Shown: positions 1-9,414 of the stretch, one piece after another | How the letters are laid out: each line of letters begins with the position of its first letter | How positions within the stretch are numbered: the first letter of the stretch is position 1 | Source: Spirosoma sp. 48-14 | GTDB lineage: Bacteria > Bacteroidota > Bacteroidia > Cytophagales > Spirosomataceae | Reading direction: 5' to 3' | Length of the DNA: 64,000 nucleotides | Assembly: GCF_001898575.1 (NCBI RefSeq) | Contig: NZ_MKUD01000006.1 | Span: forward strand, 104,411-168,410 | The notes under the pieces: generated by a model | The model's input: the letters and a program-made list of their open reading frames with translations, nothing else | The model's database searches: none | Told to the model about the DNA's origin: nothing | Program-made: the position numbers and the translations under genes

Positions 1-43
1 GCAGAATCTTACCGAAATGACGTTGTTGCATATGCGTGCAAAG

Positions 44-90
44 ATACAAAAAAAATACAGGCTACACCGTTTTAACGACGGTACAGCCTG
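44..90 (-). terminator. Rho-independent terminator (minus strand)
   Basis: Read on the minus strand, a 12-base stem with two internal mismatches (CAGGCTGTACCG / CGGTGTAGCCTG, loop about 9) is followed by a run of eight T (seen as A's at about 48-55). It lies just past the stop of the minus-strand gene at 156-821 and would end that transcript. Confidence 0.75.
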
Positions 91-155
91 AGATAGTGCC
101 AAAAATAATCAACAGATACGGCTGTTTAGATTATTTTAACAAATGCTGTTTGGGT

Positions 156-821
156 TTACTGATGCCGGACGAGTAACCGCTTGGTTGCCACTTTCTTACC
201 ATCGACGGTGAGTTGGTACAGATAGTAACCTGTATCCAGTGGCCGTGTCACAATCCGTACTTTTCGATTGCCCGGTTCGAGTTCGATCTGCTCATAACCT
301 GCCACGGGCGTTCCAAGGATATTTAGCAGCGCCAACTTCGCTTCTGAGCCAGTTCCGGCAAACTGATAGTCGAGTTCGGCGACATCATCGGCCGGGTTCG
401 GATACGCATTCGAAACCCAGAGCTTCTCGCTGTTGAACAATCGGCTGTCGGCTTTTATTTCCTGAGAAGCGGCAACGCGCAGCTCGGGTGTAGAGGCTGG
501 GGCATTTTCTGCTGAGCTTGCCCGAGCGGCTGACTTAGAACCCGACTTCGGCAGCAACAGTGACCGATAGTGTTCGTTAATGGCGCTATTTTTGTTAAGC
601 GTTATCGACCGATCGAGCCCAGATAAACTCGGATTGGGAACCATCGAAAAGCGTTGTGATGGTAAGCGGGTCGAACTGGTTTTTTGGGGTGATGATGTTC
701 GACCCAGTTCGAGTCGGCTTCCTTTCCGAGCATCCGAATCCCGGAGCGCTACCTGCGCCCTAATCGGGATCGTTGCCGTCAGCAAGCCCATCAATACACC
801 AATAAGTATAAATTGTTTCAT
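156..821 (-). CDS. Secreted protein with T9SS C-terminal sorting domain
   Basis: A 221-residue exported protein of unknown function. I chose the ATG at 821 rather than the in-frame start at 842, because it begins a clean signal peptide (MKQFILIGVLMG..., cleavage near IRAQ) and has an AAGGAG ribosome-binding site just upstream. The middle (about residues 25-130) is Ser/Arg/Ala rich, low complexity and probably disordered. The last 80 residues look like a type A T9SS sorting domain: NAYPNPADD near its start, then alternating strands and a GYYLYQLTVDGK-type end with KRLLVRHQ. Such domains send proteins through the outer membrane by type IX secretion and are then removed. The cargo part is so short that this may be a small surface protein or little more than a sorting domain with a linker. 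A good terminator follows. Confidence 0.75.
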   Translation of the reverse strand: MKQFILIGVLMGLLTATIPIRAQVALRDSDARKGSRLELGRTSSPQKTSSTRLPSQRFSMVPNPSLSGLDRSITLNKNSAINEHYRSLLLPKSGSKSAARASSAENAPASTPELRVAASQEIKADSRLFNSEKLWVSNAYPNPADDVAELDYQFAGTGSEAKLALLNILGTPVAGYEQIELEPGNRKVRIVTRPLDTGYYLYQLTVDGKKVATKRLLVRHQ

Positions 822-916
822 GTAAGTCTCCTTCAGATACACACGTATTCAACACAAACCTATTCACCGCAAAAGACAAAGTCAACGGGGTATCGTCTAA
901 AAAATTGTTAAAACGG

Positions 917-2755
917 TCAATTATTAGCTTTTTGAACCAATTTTTGAGCCAAAGGTTTAGTTTGACCCTTATTTTTTAATGGTTTTTTTACCGCTGGCTG
1001 CTCTTTTGGCGGAACTTCAAGCCAGAGAACCTGATTTTTGGTTGGCTTTTCGGCATCGCGCCAGCGAAACCCGTCAAGCTCCTGCACCTCGCCTGTGATT
1101 TCTTTGGGCGGAATCAACTGTGAATCCGGATGCCCGTAAAATCGAATTCGGCCGACTTTATTATCGTTGAATTCAATGTTCATTTTGCTGCATTCAACGT
1201 GATTCAACCCAATCATTTTATTTTGTTCGTTGAGTGCATAATAAATGCTTTGGCCATTGCCATCAACGATGACGCGCTCAAGCGTGGTTTGCTCCTGTAG
1301 CGTTGCCGTTTTTGAGGTGGGTACTGTACTTGTTTTCTCTAGTACGCGTTTAGGCAGGCTATTCGTTGCAACGGCTGAATTATTTCCTGGACTAGTAGCT
1401 TTAATCGTACTTTTCGGGTCGGTTTTACTGTTTGCCAGAGCGTCGGGAAGCGTATCTGTCGAGACTAGTTTTGTGGTAAAATAAGCGGTAACCGTACGCC
1501 CTTTTATCTGGTTAAAATTCTTTAGAGTATCCAGTGAAATAACAAAAGATTTTGTCTTTAAAAAGAGGGTATTGATTCTATTGTTTTTAAGCAAAGCCCG
1601 CATCGAGTCGGCTTCCATCTGGTATTTATTCTGGCTCCAGACAACCGGCTTTTTATAAAAATAAATAGTCGAATCAGCCGTGTCGTAAATAAGAGAATCA
1701 CATTTGCTTTGTAGGTCAGATTTATAAACGAAAACGTTTTTATGAGCCAGAAGACGACGTGTATTGGTTACTTTGTTATCGAAGGAGAACAGTGTGTCGG
1801 CTCGCAAAAAGAGGGTGTCTTTAGAAGCTTCGTTCCCTATACTTTTCGCCACGGCATGACCTGTCACGCGTGAAATTCCTATTTTGCCATTGTATCGGAC
1901 GTGATCACCCAGAATAACCGCTTTCTGATCTTTAGCAACCATAATGACCTTGCCTTTGGCGATACCGAGTTCGGTTGCGTTATCGTAATAGAGGGAGTCG
2001 CCGGTCAGGCGGTATTTGGGTGTTTCGACGGTAGCCCGACGTTCGAAGTTGGAGATTCCGGTCGTTGTATTGTACTGACCCGCAATGGCTGTCAGTACCC
2101 CATCTTTATTGGTGATGCGCGTTGGGCCCTGAAAGGTAGCAATGCGTGAAGTAGAGTTGTACAGTAATGAATCGGCTGTCAGGATACCTTTAGTATTGAC
2201 TAGTCGAACATTCCGACGAAACGTAAATAACTTGGTGCGCGTATCATAATACCCTTCCCGACTGGTTAGCGTATTTTCCTTATCGACAATACGACCCGGA
2301 GTGGGGTAGTGCGCAATACCCGATACCATATTGTAATCGAGCTGTGCGGTAGTCAGGGTCATTTTACGATCGCGCATGGTTACGTGGCCCCGCATATTGG
2401 CCTGACGAGTGCTGCCATAATAAAACATGGTATCGCCCTTCACCGAAATGGTATCTCCCTGAATGAGCCTGACATTTCCGTAAGCCTCAATTATATTCAT
2501 GGTCACATTCTGAACCGCCAGGTTGCAGTACATGAGGACACCTTTATGCCGTAACCGCACGTTATTATGGAGTTTGCGCACCACCTGGCCCGGAACGTTA
2601 AGCACAACCAGGCTATCGGCGTGGAATAACTCTACTTTATCACCGGCGGAAGCCGTAGATGAAGTAGGAGCGACCTGCGCCAGAACGTTACCAGATGGTG
2701 CCAGTAAACTGAACCCCAGGGCCAGCATTAGCAAACGAACGAATAAACGAATCAT
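917..2755 (-). CDS. OstA-like (LptA/LptD N-terminal-like) periplasmic protein
   Basis: A 612-residue protein with an N-terminal signal peptide (hydrophobic residues 4-22, cleavage near NVLAQ). Residues about 40-400 are a long series of short beta-strand repeats with phrases such as GNVRLIQGDTISVKGDTMFY and ADSLLYNSTSRIATFQGP. This is the beta-jellyroll pattern of OstA/LptA domains that carry lipopolysaccharide across the periplasm. The C-terminal part (about 430-612) has a Ser/Thr/Lys-rich linker, another strand block and a Lys-rich tail. Bacteroidota usually encode such long OstA-like proteins in place of a short LptA; a role in LPS export is known for the domain and inferred here. The gene is divergent from tilS with only 33 bases between start codons, so the promoters must overlap. 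Confidence 0.75.
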   Translation of the reverse strand: MIRLFVRLLMLALGFSLLAPSGNVLAQVAPTSSTASAGDKVELFHADSLVVLNVPGQVVRKLHNNVRLRHKGVLMYCNLAVQNVTMNIIEAYGNVRLIQGDTISVKGDTMFYYGSTRQANMRGHVTMRDRKMTLTTAQLDYNMVSGIAHYPTPGRIVDKENTLTSREGYYDTRTKLFTFRRNVRLVNTKGILTADSLLYNSTSRIATFQGPTRITNKDGVLTAIAGQYNTTTGISNFERRATVETPKYRLTGDSLYYDNATELGIAKGKVIMVAKDQKAVILGDHVRYNGKIGISRVTGHAVAKSIGNEASKDTLFLRADTLFSFDNKVTNTRRLLAHKNVFVYKSDLQSKCDSLIYDTADSTIYFYKKPVVWSQNKYQMEADSMRALLKNNRINTLFLKTKSFVISLDTLKNFNQIKGRTVTAYFTTKLVSTDTLPDALANSKTDPKSTIKATSPGNNSAVATNSLPKRVLEKTSTVPTSKTATLQEQTTLERVIVDGNGQSIYYALNEQNKMIGLNHVECSKMNIEFNDNKVGRIRFYGHPDSQLIPPKEITGEVQELDGFRWRDAEKPTKNQVLWLEVPPKEQPAVKKPLKNKGQTKPLAQKLVQKANN

Positions 2756-2788
2756 ATTGACAAAACTACGGCATTAGGCCGACACCGG

Positions 2789-4123
2789 ATGTTGGAACAG
2801 GACTTTTTAGCATTTATTAACGACAACCGCCTGTTTGCCCCGACCGACCGGGTGCTGCTGGCTGTAAGCGGTGGGCTTGATTCAATGGTGATGACCGAAC
2901 TGTTCCATCGCATTCGTCAGCCATTTGCCATTGCCCACGTTAACTTTGGTTTACGGGCCAATGAATCCGATGCCGATGCGCTTTTTGTGAAAAACAAGGC
3001 TGAACAGTATGGGGTTCCGTTTCATCTTACCACATTCAAGACAGCTGCGTTTGCCGCCGAAAAAGGGATTTCGATTCAGATGGCAGCCCGGGAACTTCGC
3101 TACAATTGGTTTGCGGAATTGCTTCAGCAGTTCTCCTACGCCTGTGTGGCAACAGCACACCATCAAAACGATGTTCTTGAGACCCTGTTGCTCAATTTAA
3201 CGCGTGGTACAGGTCTGGCTGGTTTGCATGGTATTGCCAGTCGTCAGAATGATGTAGTGCGCCCACTCCTGTTTACTACCCGTGATCGACTGGCTACGTA
3301 TTTGGCGGAACAAAATCTTATGTATCGGGAAGATAGCTCAAATCCTGAGGATAAGTATGCTCGGAACCGGATTCGCCATCATGTGGTACCGGTATTAGCA
3401 GGAATAAACCCCGCCTTGTGGCAAACAGTACCCCGCACGGTTGAACGACTCCGGGCAGCTGAGCAGTTGATGAAAGCCGAACTAAACCGTTCCTGGCAGG
3501 AGATAGCCGAACTACAGGGCGAAGCGATCCTGCTCCCTACGAACAAATTGAACAACGTATCCGAGCTGTCCTTTCGGTTGACCGAGTGGCTTAAACGGTT
3601 TGGCTTTACAGAAACTCAGGTGGAGCAAATGATAGAAGCACTTGATCAGGAAGTCGGACAGGTATTTCTGTCGGGTACACACCGGGTAGTGCATGAGCGG
3701 GCTGGGTTATTACTTGAACCGTTGCCTGATCACTATGATTATGAAATAACATTGTCAGAAGTGCCTGCTGAACCGATTCTGCTTCCTGATGGTAAAACGC
3801 TTAGGATGGTACTCGATGAAAGACCAGTTGATTATCGACCCTCTTCAGTTCCAACTATTGCCTGCCTGGATGCCGATAAAATCAACTTTCCTCTTACGAT
3901 TCGTTCGTGGCGATTGGGCGATCGGTTCCGACCGTTGGGCCTCCAAGGGAGTAAACTAGTAAGTGACTTTCTGAATGATCTTAAAGTGACCCGTGCGGAA
4001 CGAGAGCAGGTTTTGGTGATGCTGACTGACGGACAGATTGCCTGGGTAATTGGCCGCCGAATCGACCATCGGTTTCGAATTGTGCCCGAAACGAAGAAAA
4101 CGTTACAGTTAGTTATTGCTTAG
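2789..4123 (+). CDS. tilS: tRNA(Ile)-lysidine synthetase
   Basis: A 444-residue cytoplasmic enzyme that uses ATP and lysine to convert C34 of the CAU-anticodon tRNA-Ile to lysidine, so that it reads AUA instead of AUG. The PP-loop ATP pyrophosphatase motif SGGLDS is at residues 27-32. The N-type PPase domain includes the family signature AHHQNDVLETLLLNLTRGTG near residue 120-145. The C-terminal TilS domain is seen in RSWRLGDRFRPLGLQGSK and VSDFLND near 370-395. Length fits a full TilS with C-terminal domain. The ATG lies 33 bases from the divergent OstA-like gene. TilS is essential and normally single copy, so this is a housekeeping anchor in the window. Confidence 0.95.
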   Translation: MLEQDFLAFINDNRLFAPTDRVLLAVSGGLDSMVMTELFHRIRQPFAIAHVNFGLRANESDADALFVKNKAEQYGVPFHLTTFKTAAFAAEKGISIQMAARELRYNWFAELLQQFSYACVATAHHQNDVLETLLLNLTRGTGLAGLHGIASRQNDVVRPLLFTTRDRLATYLAEQNLMYREDSSNPEDKYARNRIRHHVVPVLAGINPALWQTVPRTVERLRAAEQLMKAELNRSWQEIAELQGEAILLPTNKLNNVSELSFRLTEWLKRFGFTETQVEQMIEALDQEVGQVFLSGTHRVVHERAGLLLEPLPDHYDYEITLSEVPAEPILLPDGKTLRMVLDERPVDYRPSSVPTIACLDADKINFPLTIRSWRLGDRFRPLGLQGSKLVSDFLNDLKVTRAEREQVLVMLTDGQIAWVIGRRIDHRFRIVPETKKTLQLVIA

Positions 4124-4287
4124 TAAACGATTTGGTAAGTCGTGTTAGTTATATTAAATTGTATTTTTTTGGTGTTCGGTGAAAAGTTGGCCTGTTTTGC
4201 GCTAGCTTTTAATGAGTTGATAAAAAGTTGGCATCTTATTTGATAGCTTTCGGGCGAGCCCAAAGTTTCTATTAATGTACTAACACC

Positions 4288-6570
4288 ATGAACCGAATTG
4301 TACAGGTCCTAATCATTGCAGGACTGGCCTTCTGGAGCCTGACTGCTCAGGCACAAAGTGCGCGGCTACGAGCGGCTAATAAGCAGTTCGACAATCTTAG
4401 TTATGTCAGCGCAGTGCGGGCGTACGAGGAGTTTCTGCGGGCCGACCGAAAGAAAGACCCCGCCGAGACTCGTGAAGCCCTGATTAAGTTAGGCTATAGC
4501 TACCGAAAACTACAGGATACCCGTAATGCTGAGCGGGTTTATGGAGAGCTGGTAAAAGACTACACTGATCTCGATAGTGAAGTGTACCTCTACTATGCAC
4601 AGGCGCTGGCGGCCAACGGCAAGTATCGGGATTCCCAGAAAATGTATAGCCAATATGGCGAAAAACAGTCTCAGGACCTCCGAGGGCGTCGTTTTACGGT
4701 TTCATACATGGATATGAGCCGCTTTTATCAGGACTCGTCATCATACCGGATGTATAGTCTTCCAATCAATTCCCGACAGGCTGATTTTAGCCCGATGTAC
4801 TACAAAAACGGGCTGGTTTTCGTATCGGCGCGGGATGAGTCAGGCGTGTTGAAACGAGTCTTTAACTGGAATCAGACACCTTTTCTGGACCTTTATTTTC
4901 ACCCGGATACCAACCAGCTTCGTGTGCCGGGAGCCGATTTGATGCGACCCGGTAACTCGGCTGTGCTGGGCGGAGGTAGCGATGCAAAACCCGGTGCTGC
5001 AGATCCGGCTGTTGAACAAACGAAGTTGAGTAAAACGGAAATTTTCAGCCGTACTATTAATACGAAGTACCACGAAGGTCCAATGACATTTACCAAAGAT
5101 CAGAACTTTATTGTCTTTACCCGGAACAACACAAGCAAGGGAAAAGCTGGAAAAAGTTCGGACGGTGTACGGAAATTGAAATTGTACTCTTCCGTGAACC
5201 GAAATGGTAAATGGGTCGAGATTCAGGAGTTGCCATTCAACAGTAATGAATACTCTGTAGGTCACCCGGCCTTCTCCCCCGACAACACTAAAATGTACTT
5301 TGCCTCGGATATGCCGGGTGGATACGGTGGTACCGATATTTATGTCGTTGAGTTTAATAACGGCCAATGGGGTACGCCCGTAAATATGGGTAAGGAGATC
5401 AATACTGAGGGAAATGAAATGTTCCCCTTTGTTGCCGAAGGCGATAACCTGTACTTCTCGTCGGATGGTCATGAAGGGCTGGGCGGGCTGGACGTATTTG
5501 TCGCTGAGCTTAAGGATGGAATTGCCTATAAAGGCGTACAGAACGTAGGGGCACCGATCAATTCGGAAAAAGATGATTTTGGGTTTATTACGGATAAGAA
5601 TCGTACGTCGGGCTATGTAAGCAGCAACCGGAAAAAGGGCGTGAGCGACGATGATATTTATTCGTTCCGGCGTACCTGTAAACAGCTTAACATTCTGGTG
5701 TACGATGCTAAAACGAATACACCCCTCGAAAATGCGGATGTTCGGATTATGCGAAATGGAGTGAACCAGGACCTCCGTATAACTGATGTGCAGGGTCGAA
5801 CAGATTTATGCGTTGATACCAATACTGAATACGAATTCAAAGCGATTAAAGAAGGGTATGCTATGAACAGTGTTCGGTTCTCAACCCTGACTCAGTCGCC
5901 CAAACCCGTCATGAACGTATCGATTTATCTTGAACGGTCAGAGAATACGCTGGTGAAAGGGGTCATTAAAACGGAAGTGGATCAGCAGCCTGCTAAAGGG
6001 GTTCGGGTGACGCTTCGGAATGAGAAGGATAAAACCGAACAGACGGTAATGACTGGCCCGGATGGGGGGTACGAATTCGATGTGAAACCGAATGCACCGT
6101 ACACCATTACTGCACAGAAAGATCGTTATGCAACCAAAAAAGCGCAATACGGTAAAGCCAAACGTAAAACTAAGGTGGTTACCGATTCGCTGGGACTATA
6201 TGGAGTAGGGGATGTATTCCAGCTCAAAAACATCTACTACGATCTGAACAAGTTCTTTATCCGGGCCGACGCTGCCCACGAACTTGACCATGTGCTGGCT
6301 ATCCTGAAAGAATATCCACAAATGCAGATTGAACTTCGGTCGCATACAGATGCCCGGGCTACAGATGCTTATAACCTGCGTTTGTCCGAAAACCGTGCCC
6401 GGGCTGCTATGGACTATCTGGTATCAAGGGGAGTTTCGGCGAATCGGCTTGTCGCTCGTGGGTATGGAGAGTCGGAGATTCTCAATGGTTGCGTCGATGG
6501 AGTAAACTGTAATGAAAGCGAGCACCAGCAAAATCGACGCACTGAATTTAAAATTTTATCCGTCCAATAG
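4288..6570 (+). CDS. OmpA-family protein with TPR, beta-propeller and CRD domains (PorE-like)
   Basis: A 760-residue envelope protein with an SPI signal peptide (cleavage near LTAQAQS). Domain order: TPR-like helices about 25-135, PD40/WD40-like propeller repeats about 160-455 (for example FSPDNTKMYFASD near 329 and DNLYFSSDGHEGLGGLDVF), two carboxypeptidase-regulatory-like beta sandwiches about 466-548 and 554-620, and a C-terminal OmpA peptidoglycan-binding domain about 646-760 with IELRSHTDARA and LSENRARAAMDYL. This order is that of PorE, the T9SS component that ties the PorKLMN ring to peptidoglycan. Known PorE is a lipoprotein; this one lacks a lipobox Cys. Bacteroidota genomes also carry several paralogues with the same layout, so T9SS membership is an inference. 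Transcription ends at the hairpin at 6591-6632. Confidence 0.8.
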   Translation: MNRIVQVLIIAGLAFWSLTAQAQSARLRAANKQFDNLSYVSAVRAYEEFLRADRKKDPAETREALIKLGYSYRKLQDTRNAERVYGELVKDYTDLDSEVYLYYAQALAANGKYRDSQKMYSQYGEKQSQDLRGRRFTVSYMDMSRFYQDSSSYRMYSLPINSRQADFSPMYYKNGLVFVSARDESGVLKRVFNWNQTPFLDLYFHPDTNQLRVPGADLMRPGNSAVLGGGSDAKPGAADPAVEQTKLSKTEIFSRTINTKYHEGPMTFTKDQNFIVFTRNNTSKGKAGKSSDGVRKLKLYSSVNRNGKWVEIQELPFNSNEYSVGHPAFSPDNTKMYFASDMPGGYGGTDIYVVEFNNGQWGTPVNMGKEINTEGNEMFPFVAEGDNLYFSSDGHEGLGGLDVFVAELKDGIAYKGVQNVGAPINSEKDDFGFITDKNRTSGYVSSNRKKGVSDDDIYSFRRTCKQLNILVYDAKTNTPLENADVRIMRNGVNQDLRITDVQGRTDLCVDTNTEYEFKAIKEGYAMNSVRFSTLTQSPKPVMNVSIYLERSENTLVKGVIKTEVDQQPAKGVRVTLRNEKDKTEQTVMTGPDGGYEFDVKPNAPYTITAQKDRYATKKAQYGKAKRKTKVVTDSLGLYGVGDVFQLKNIYYDLNKFFIRADAAHELDHVLAILKEYPQMQIELRSHTDARATDAYNLRLSENRARAAMDYLVSRGVSANRLVARGYGESEILNGCVDGVNCNESEHQQNRRTEFKILSVQ

Positions 6571-6590
6571 TTTTTTAAGGATGGCCTGAA

Positions 6591-6632
6591 AACAAAAAAG
6601 CAGCCTACGTTAAGTGGGCTGCTTTTTTGTTT
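6591..6632. terminator. Bidirectional intrinsic terminator
   Basis: AACAAAAAAGCAGCC pairs with GGGCTGCTTTTTTGTTT around a loop of about 10 bases. The stem is GC-rich at its top and has A/T runs on both sides, so it can end transcription from the OmpA-family gene (plus) and from the small minus-strand gene at 6641-6832. Confidence 0.85.
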
Positions 6633-6640
6633 ATGATAAG

Positions 6641-6832
6641 CTATTCCGTGCTTTGCTTTACATGTTTTTTATGAACCGACTTAGTCATTGTTTTTGACTT
6701 GACCGGAGTGGTTTTCTTTACGGTTGTCGTCGTTGTGGTTTTGGTAACGGGTTTATCCTGTGAAGGAGTGGCAAAAGCCGTATTAGCGCAAAGAGCAGCT
6801 ACCACGCAGGCAGCCCAAACGGACGTTTTCAT
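6641..6832 (-). CDS. Small secreted Thr/Lys-rich protein
   Basis: A 63-residue protein if started at the ATG at 6832, which gives a good signal peptide (MKTSVWAACVVAALCANTAFA). An in-frame GTG at 6865 would add eleven residues before it. The mature part is only about 43 residues, low complexity and strongly basic (TKTTTTTTVKK, then KSKTMTKSVHKKHVK). No family is recognised. Tiny basic exported proteins like this are common in Cytophagales; binding to an acidic surface polymer would be a guess. It is convergent with the OmpA-family gene and shares its terminator. Confidence 0.55.
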   Translation of the reverse strand: MKTSVWAACVVAALCANTAFATPSQDKPVTKTTTTTTVKKTTPVKSKTMTKSVHKKHVKQSTE

Positions 6833-7040
6833 AAGTTTAAGAATGGTTTTAGTGAACAGACCCACCTTCTGATGAGCTTTTCTGCTGAAAAATCGGTCGC
6901 TCGGATGAAACGCCGATAAAGAGTAACTTAAAAACCGCTTAAACTGTTAAGCAATCTGGATGATTCATGTAGATGGAACTGCAAGGAAGTTATGGACTCA
7001 ATATGTTCACGTTTCTCAGCGCCTGTTGCGTCTTATCGGT

Positions 7041-7556
7041 TCAATGCATTATAATTCGCACAGTGACAGATAGTTGTCCAATATGCCGCATCGTATGTTC
7101 GGCAGCATGGGTTAACAGACCAATCACGGTAGAAGGCAATTGCGCCCGCCCAACACCCCGAATTTCGGTTAGCGTTTCTTCCTTTGTGTCTCGAAGCTGA
7201 GTAAGTGCCTTATCAACCTGCACATCAAACTGTTGCACTAACTCCTGAACAGTTGGTATCGGGGCTGTTGGCTTCCCTTCGGCGGCTAAGGCGGCTAACT
7301 GCTCAGACGAAAGGGCTTCGGTACGGGCATAGGTAAGGAGTCGATCCAGTACACCCGTCAGGTGTTGTAAGTGAAAGCCGACAGAGGCAACATTCGCAGG
7401 GCGTTCCCAAAGCAAATTGTCTGGGAAATCCTGCATAAGAATGTGAAGTTCCTCCTGTGCCTGCATCAGCGCATGAGCAATCGGCTGAAGCAAGGGAGGC
7501 ATATCGGCAAGTGGCCCACGTAGCCACACTTCACGCGTTTCAATAGGTGGTTGCAT
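7041..7556 (-). CDS. DinB-family protein (putative metal-dependent thiol transferase fold)
   Basis: A 171-residue four-helix-bundle protein of the DinB/YfiT type. The three expected metal-ligand histidines can be seen: one in the first third (GFHLQHLTGVLDRLL) and two in LTHAAEHTMRHIGQL near residue 150. The family includes bacillithiol- and mycothiol-dependent transferases and many members without known substrate. The gene stands alone between two plus-strand genes, and nothing nearby narrows its role. A second DinB-like gene is at 48088-48531, with a different sequence. Confidence 0.8.
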   Translation of the reverse strand: MQPPIETREVWLRGPLADMPPLLQPIAHALMQAQEELHILMQDFPDNLLWERPANVASVGFHLQHLTGVLDRLLTYARTEALSSEQLAALAAEGKPTAPIPTVQELVQQFDVQVDKALTQLRDTKEETLTEIRGVGRAQLPSTVIGLLTHAAEHTMRHIGQLSVTVRIIMH

Positions 7557-7681
7557 TGTTTTGCCTTTTTAACGTATGTTCGTTAGTAGATTTATAATGG
7601 CTGAAATTTTTAGTAATCGTCAAAGGCTCGTTCCAGGGCTAATATCTGCACTAACTTAGTCAAACTGTTATAAGTGCGTTT

Positions 7682-8512
7682 ATGAAAACATGTATTGTAC
7701 GTTGGCTTCCTGTTTTAGTAAGTTTGATCCTTCTCATTTCCTGCAAAGATGATTTACCAACAGGAGCCCAGTTTCGAATAAAAAAAGTTACTATGCAAGG
7801 TGACCAACAATACTTAACAGACACGTATTATTATTCTGGTAACGGTCGATTGAGCAGTATGGATAAGGCCTATAGTGATCGACGAAAGACCAGTAACTAT
7901 GACCTGTATTATAAAACTGTTTTTCGATATGATGCCAGGGGTAGACTAATCCTCATGGAAAAGCAGCCTGATGGAACTGGCCATGGGACTATATATCCCG
8001 GCAGTTATACATATCAATATGACGCCAATGGCAATATTTCACTTATAAAATATAGGATAGATTCTCCAGATGCCAATGATAATAGGCTAGCTAAAGAAAC
8101 CATTTCGTATCAATATGGAAGTAATAGGCAGCCAATCAGAGTAACCGATTTTAATGATGTATTTGGTGATGGGTTTATTTATGAATATAGCTATAAAGAC
8201 GGGAATGTAGCGGCTATAAAAAAGACAAAAGTTACATATTCAGGAGAGACGGAGCTAGTTTCTACCCGTACATATCAATTTGATGATAAACCTAATCCTT
8301 TTTATGGATTGTTTACTGGTCTGCCCGATCCTGATACGTTTAATGGGTATACCTTTAAGCAGAATAGCTTTTATCAGAGTAATACGTTCAATAGAAACAA
8401 TATAATATTTGCCCAATATGATTACGAATATGATTCATATGGGAGGCTAACAAAGATAATTACACCTGGACCTGGAAAAGTTATAACTGCCTTCGAATAC
8501 GAGATGTATTAG
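7682..8512 (+). CDS. Lipoprotein with YD-like repeats
   Basis: A 276-residue protein with an SPII signal peptide: a hydrophobic stretch and lipobox LISC at about residues 18-21, followed by KDD. Its body has repeated Tyr-rich strand units of the form Y.YD..GR (YYYSGNGRLSSM, FRYDARGRLILM, YQYDANGNISLI, YEYDSYGRLTKI). They resemble the YD repeats of RHS/teneurin proteins but are shorter and irregular, as in the DUF4595-like Bacteroidota lipoproteins. Base composition is more AT-rich than the flanking genes, which may mean faster evolution or transfer. Likely anchored in the outer membrane; the substrate is unknown. Confidence 0.65.
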   Translation: MKTCIVRWLPVLVSLILLISCKDDLPTGAQFRIKKVTMQGDQQYLTDTYYYSGNGRLSSMDKAYSDRRKTSNYDLYYKTVFRYDARGRLILMEKQPDGTGHGTIYPGSYTYQYDANGNISLIKYRIDSPDANDNRLAKETISYQYGSNRQPIRVTDFNDVFGDGFIYEYSYKDGNVAAIKKTKVTYSGETELVSTRTYQFDDKPNPFYGLFTGLPDPDTFNGYTFKQNSFYQSNTFNRNNIIFAQYDYEYDSYGRLTKIITPGPGKVITAFEYEMY

Positions 8513-8522
8513 AGGAGCGTTC

Positions 8523-9311
8523 TTAAATCACCGTGCCGCCATCGGCGTAAAACAAGCTGCCCGTACTGTAAGACGACGCATCTGAGGCTAAAAATAGCGC
8601 CAATGGGCTGATTTCGTCGGGGTTACCCATGCGGGCAATAGGCAGGCGTTTGGTGAAATGGTCGAGTATTTTCTCGTTTTGCCAAAGCGCCTGGCTGAAT
8701 TTGGTTTTTATCAGACCGGGACAAATAGCATTGACCCGAATGCCATCTGTTCCCCATTCTTTGGCCAGTACTTTGGTAAGCATATTCAGCGATGCTTTGC
8801 TGACGCTGTAGATACCCAGGCCAGGGTCGGGGGTATGTCCGGCAATGCTGCTGATCATGATTACACTGCCCCCCCCTCGTTCTTTCATGCTTGGGTAACA
8901 AAGCTTACTCAGTTCAAATGGGGCCTTTACATTCGCCTGCATAATTTTATCGAAAGCACCACCGTCGCATTCCAGAGCAGGACCAAAAACAGGGTTAGAG
9001 GCCGCGTTATTTACCAGAATATCAATGCCGCCGTAGGTGGCAATGGTTTTTTCGACCAATTGCCTGAGCTGGTCAGAATCGCCTACGTGTGCAGCAATGC
9101 CCGTTGCTTCGCCACCCTGTGCCCGAATGTCGGCTGCGAGTGCATCGCAGGCATCCTGCTTGCGACTACTAACGACGACTTTGGCTCCAAAGCGGGCAAA
9201 TACGCGGGCTATGTCTTCGCCAATGCCTTTGCTGGCTCCGGTAATGATGGCTACTTTATCGGTAAGATCGAATAATGCTTTTTCCGTAAGAGAAACTGGT
9301 TGAGGGTCCAT
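8523..9311 (-). CDS. SDR-family NAD(P)-dependent oxidoreductase
   Basis: A 262-residue classical short-chain dehydrogenase. The Rossmann dinucleotide motif TGASKGIG is at residues 24-31, the NNAAS motif near 105-109, the catalytic Ser in MISSIAG and the catalytic Tyr/Lys in YSVSK near 168-172. The C-terminus has the usual RVNAICPGLIKT and a final Gly-Gly near the end, as in FabG-like and glucose-dehydrogenase-like enzymes. The substrate cannot be deduced; the N-terminal extension of about 15 residues is typical of sterol/quinone-type SDRs in Bacteroidota. Its stop is 10 bases from the convergent lipoprotein gene. Confidence 0.9.
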   Translation of the reverse strand: MDPQPVSLTEKALFDLTDKVAIITGASKGIGEDIARVFARFGAKVVVSSRKQDACDALAADIRAQGGEATGIAAHVGDSDQLRQLVEKTIATYGGIDILVNNAASNPVFGPALECDGGAFDKIMQANVKAPFELSKLCYPSMKERGGGSVIMISSIAGHTPDPGLGIYSVSKASLNMLTKVLAKEWGTDGIRVNAICPGLIKTKFSQALWQNEKILDHFTKRLPIARMGNPDEISPLALFLASDASSYSTGSLFYADGGTVI

Positions 9312-9414
9312 AGAAAATTATCGTTAAACGAGAAGACACAATGAATTCGCAAAGAACGCAAAACCTTAGTGGTCTCTGCGAATCTGTTGCGCCTTTGCGT
9401 TTAAAAACTAAACC

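Noticed and set aside
4840..5472. A 210-residue minus-strand frame inside the OmpA-family gene
   Set aside because: It lies fully inside a well-supported gene and has no recognisable motif or signal; it is an antisense shadow.
8658..9275. A 205-residue plus-strand frame opposite the SDR gene
   Set aside because: The minus-strand frame holds all SDR motifs, and this one has no family features.
9330..9410. CGCAAAGAACGCAAA and TTTGCGTT strings suggesting another palindromic repeat
   Set aside because: Pairing is short and broken, so I do not list it as an element.
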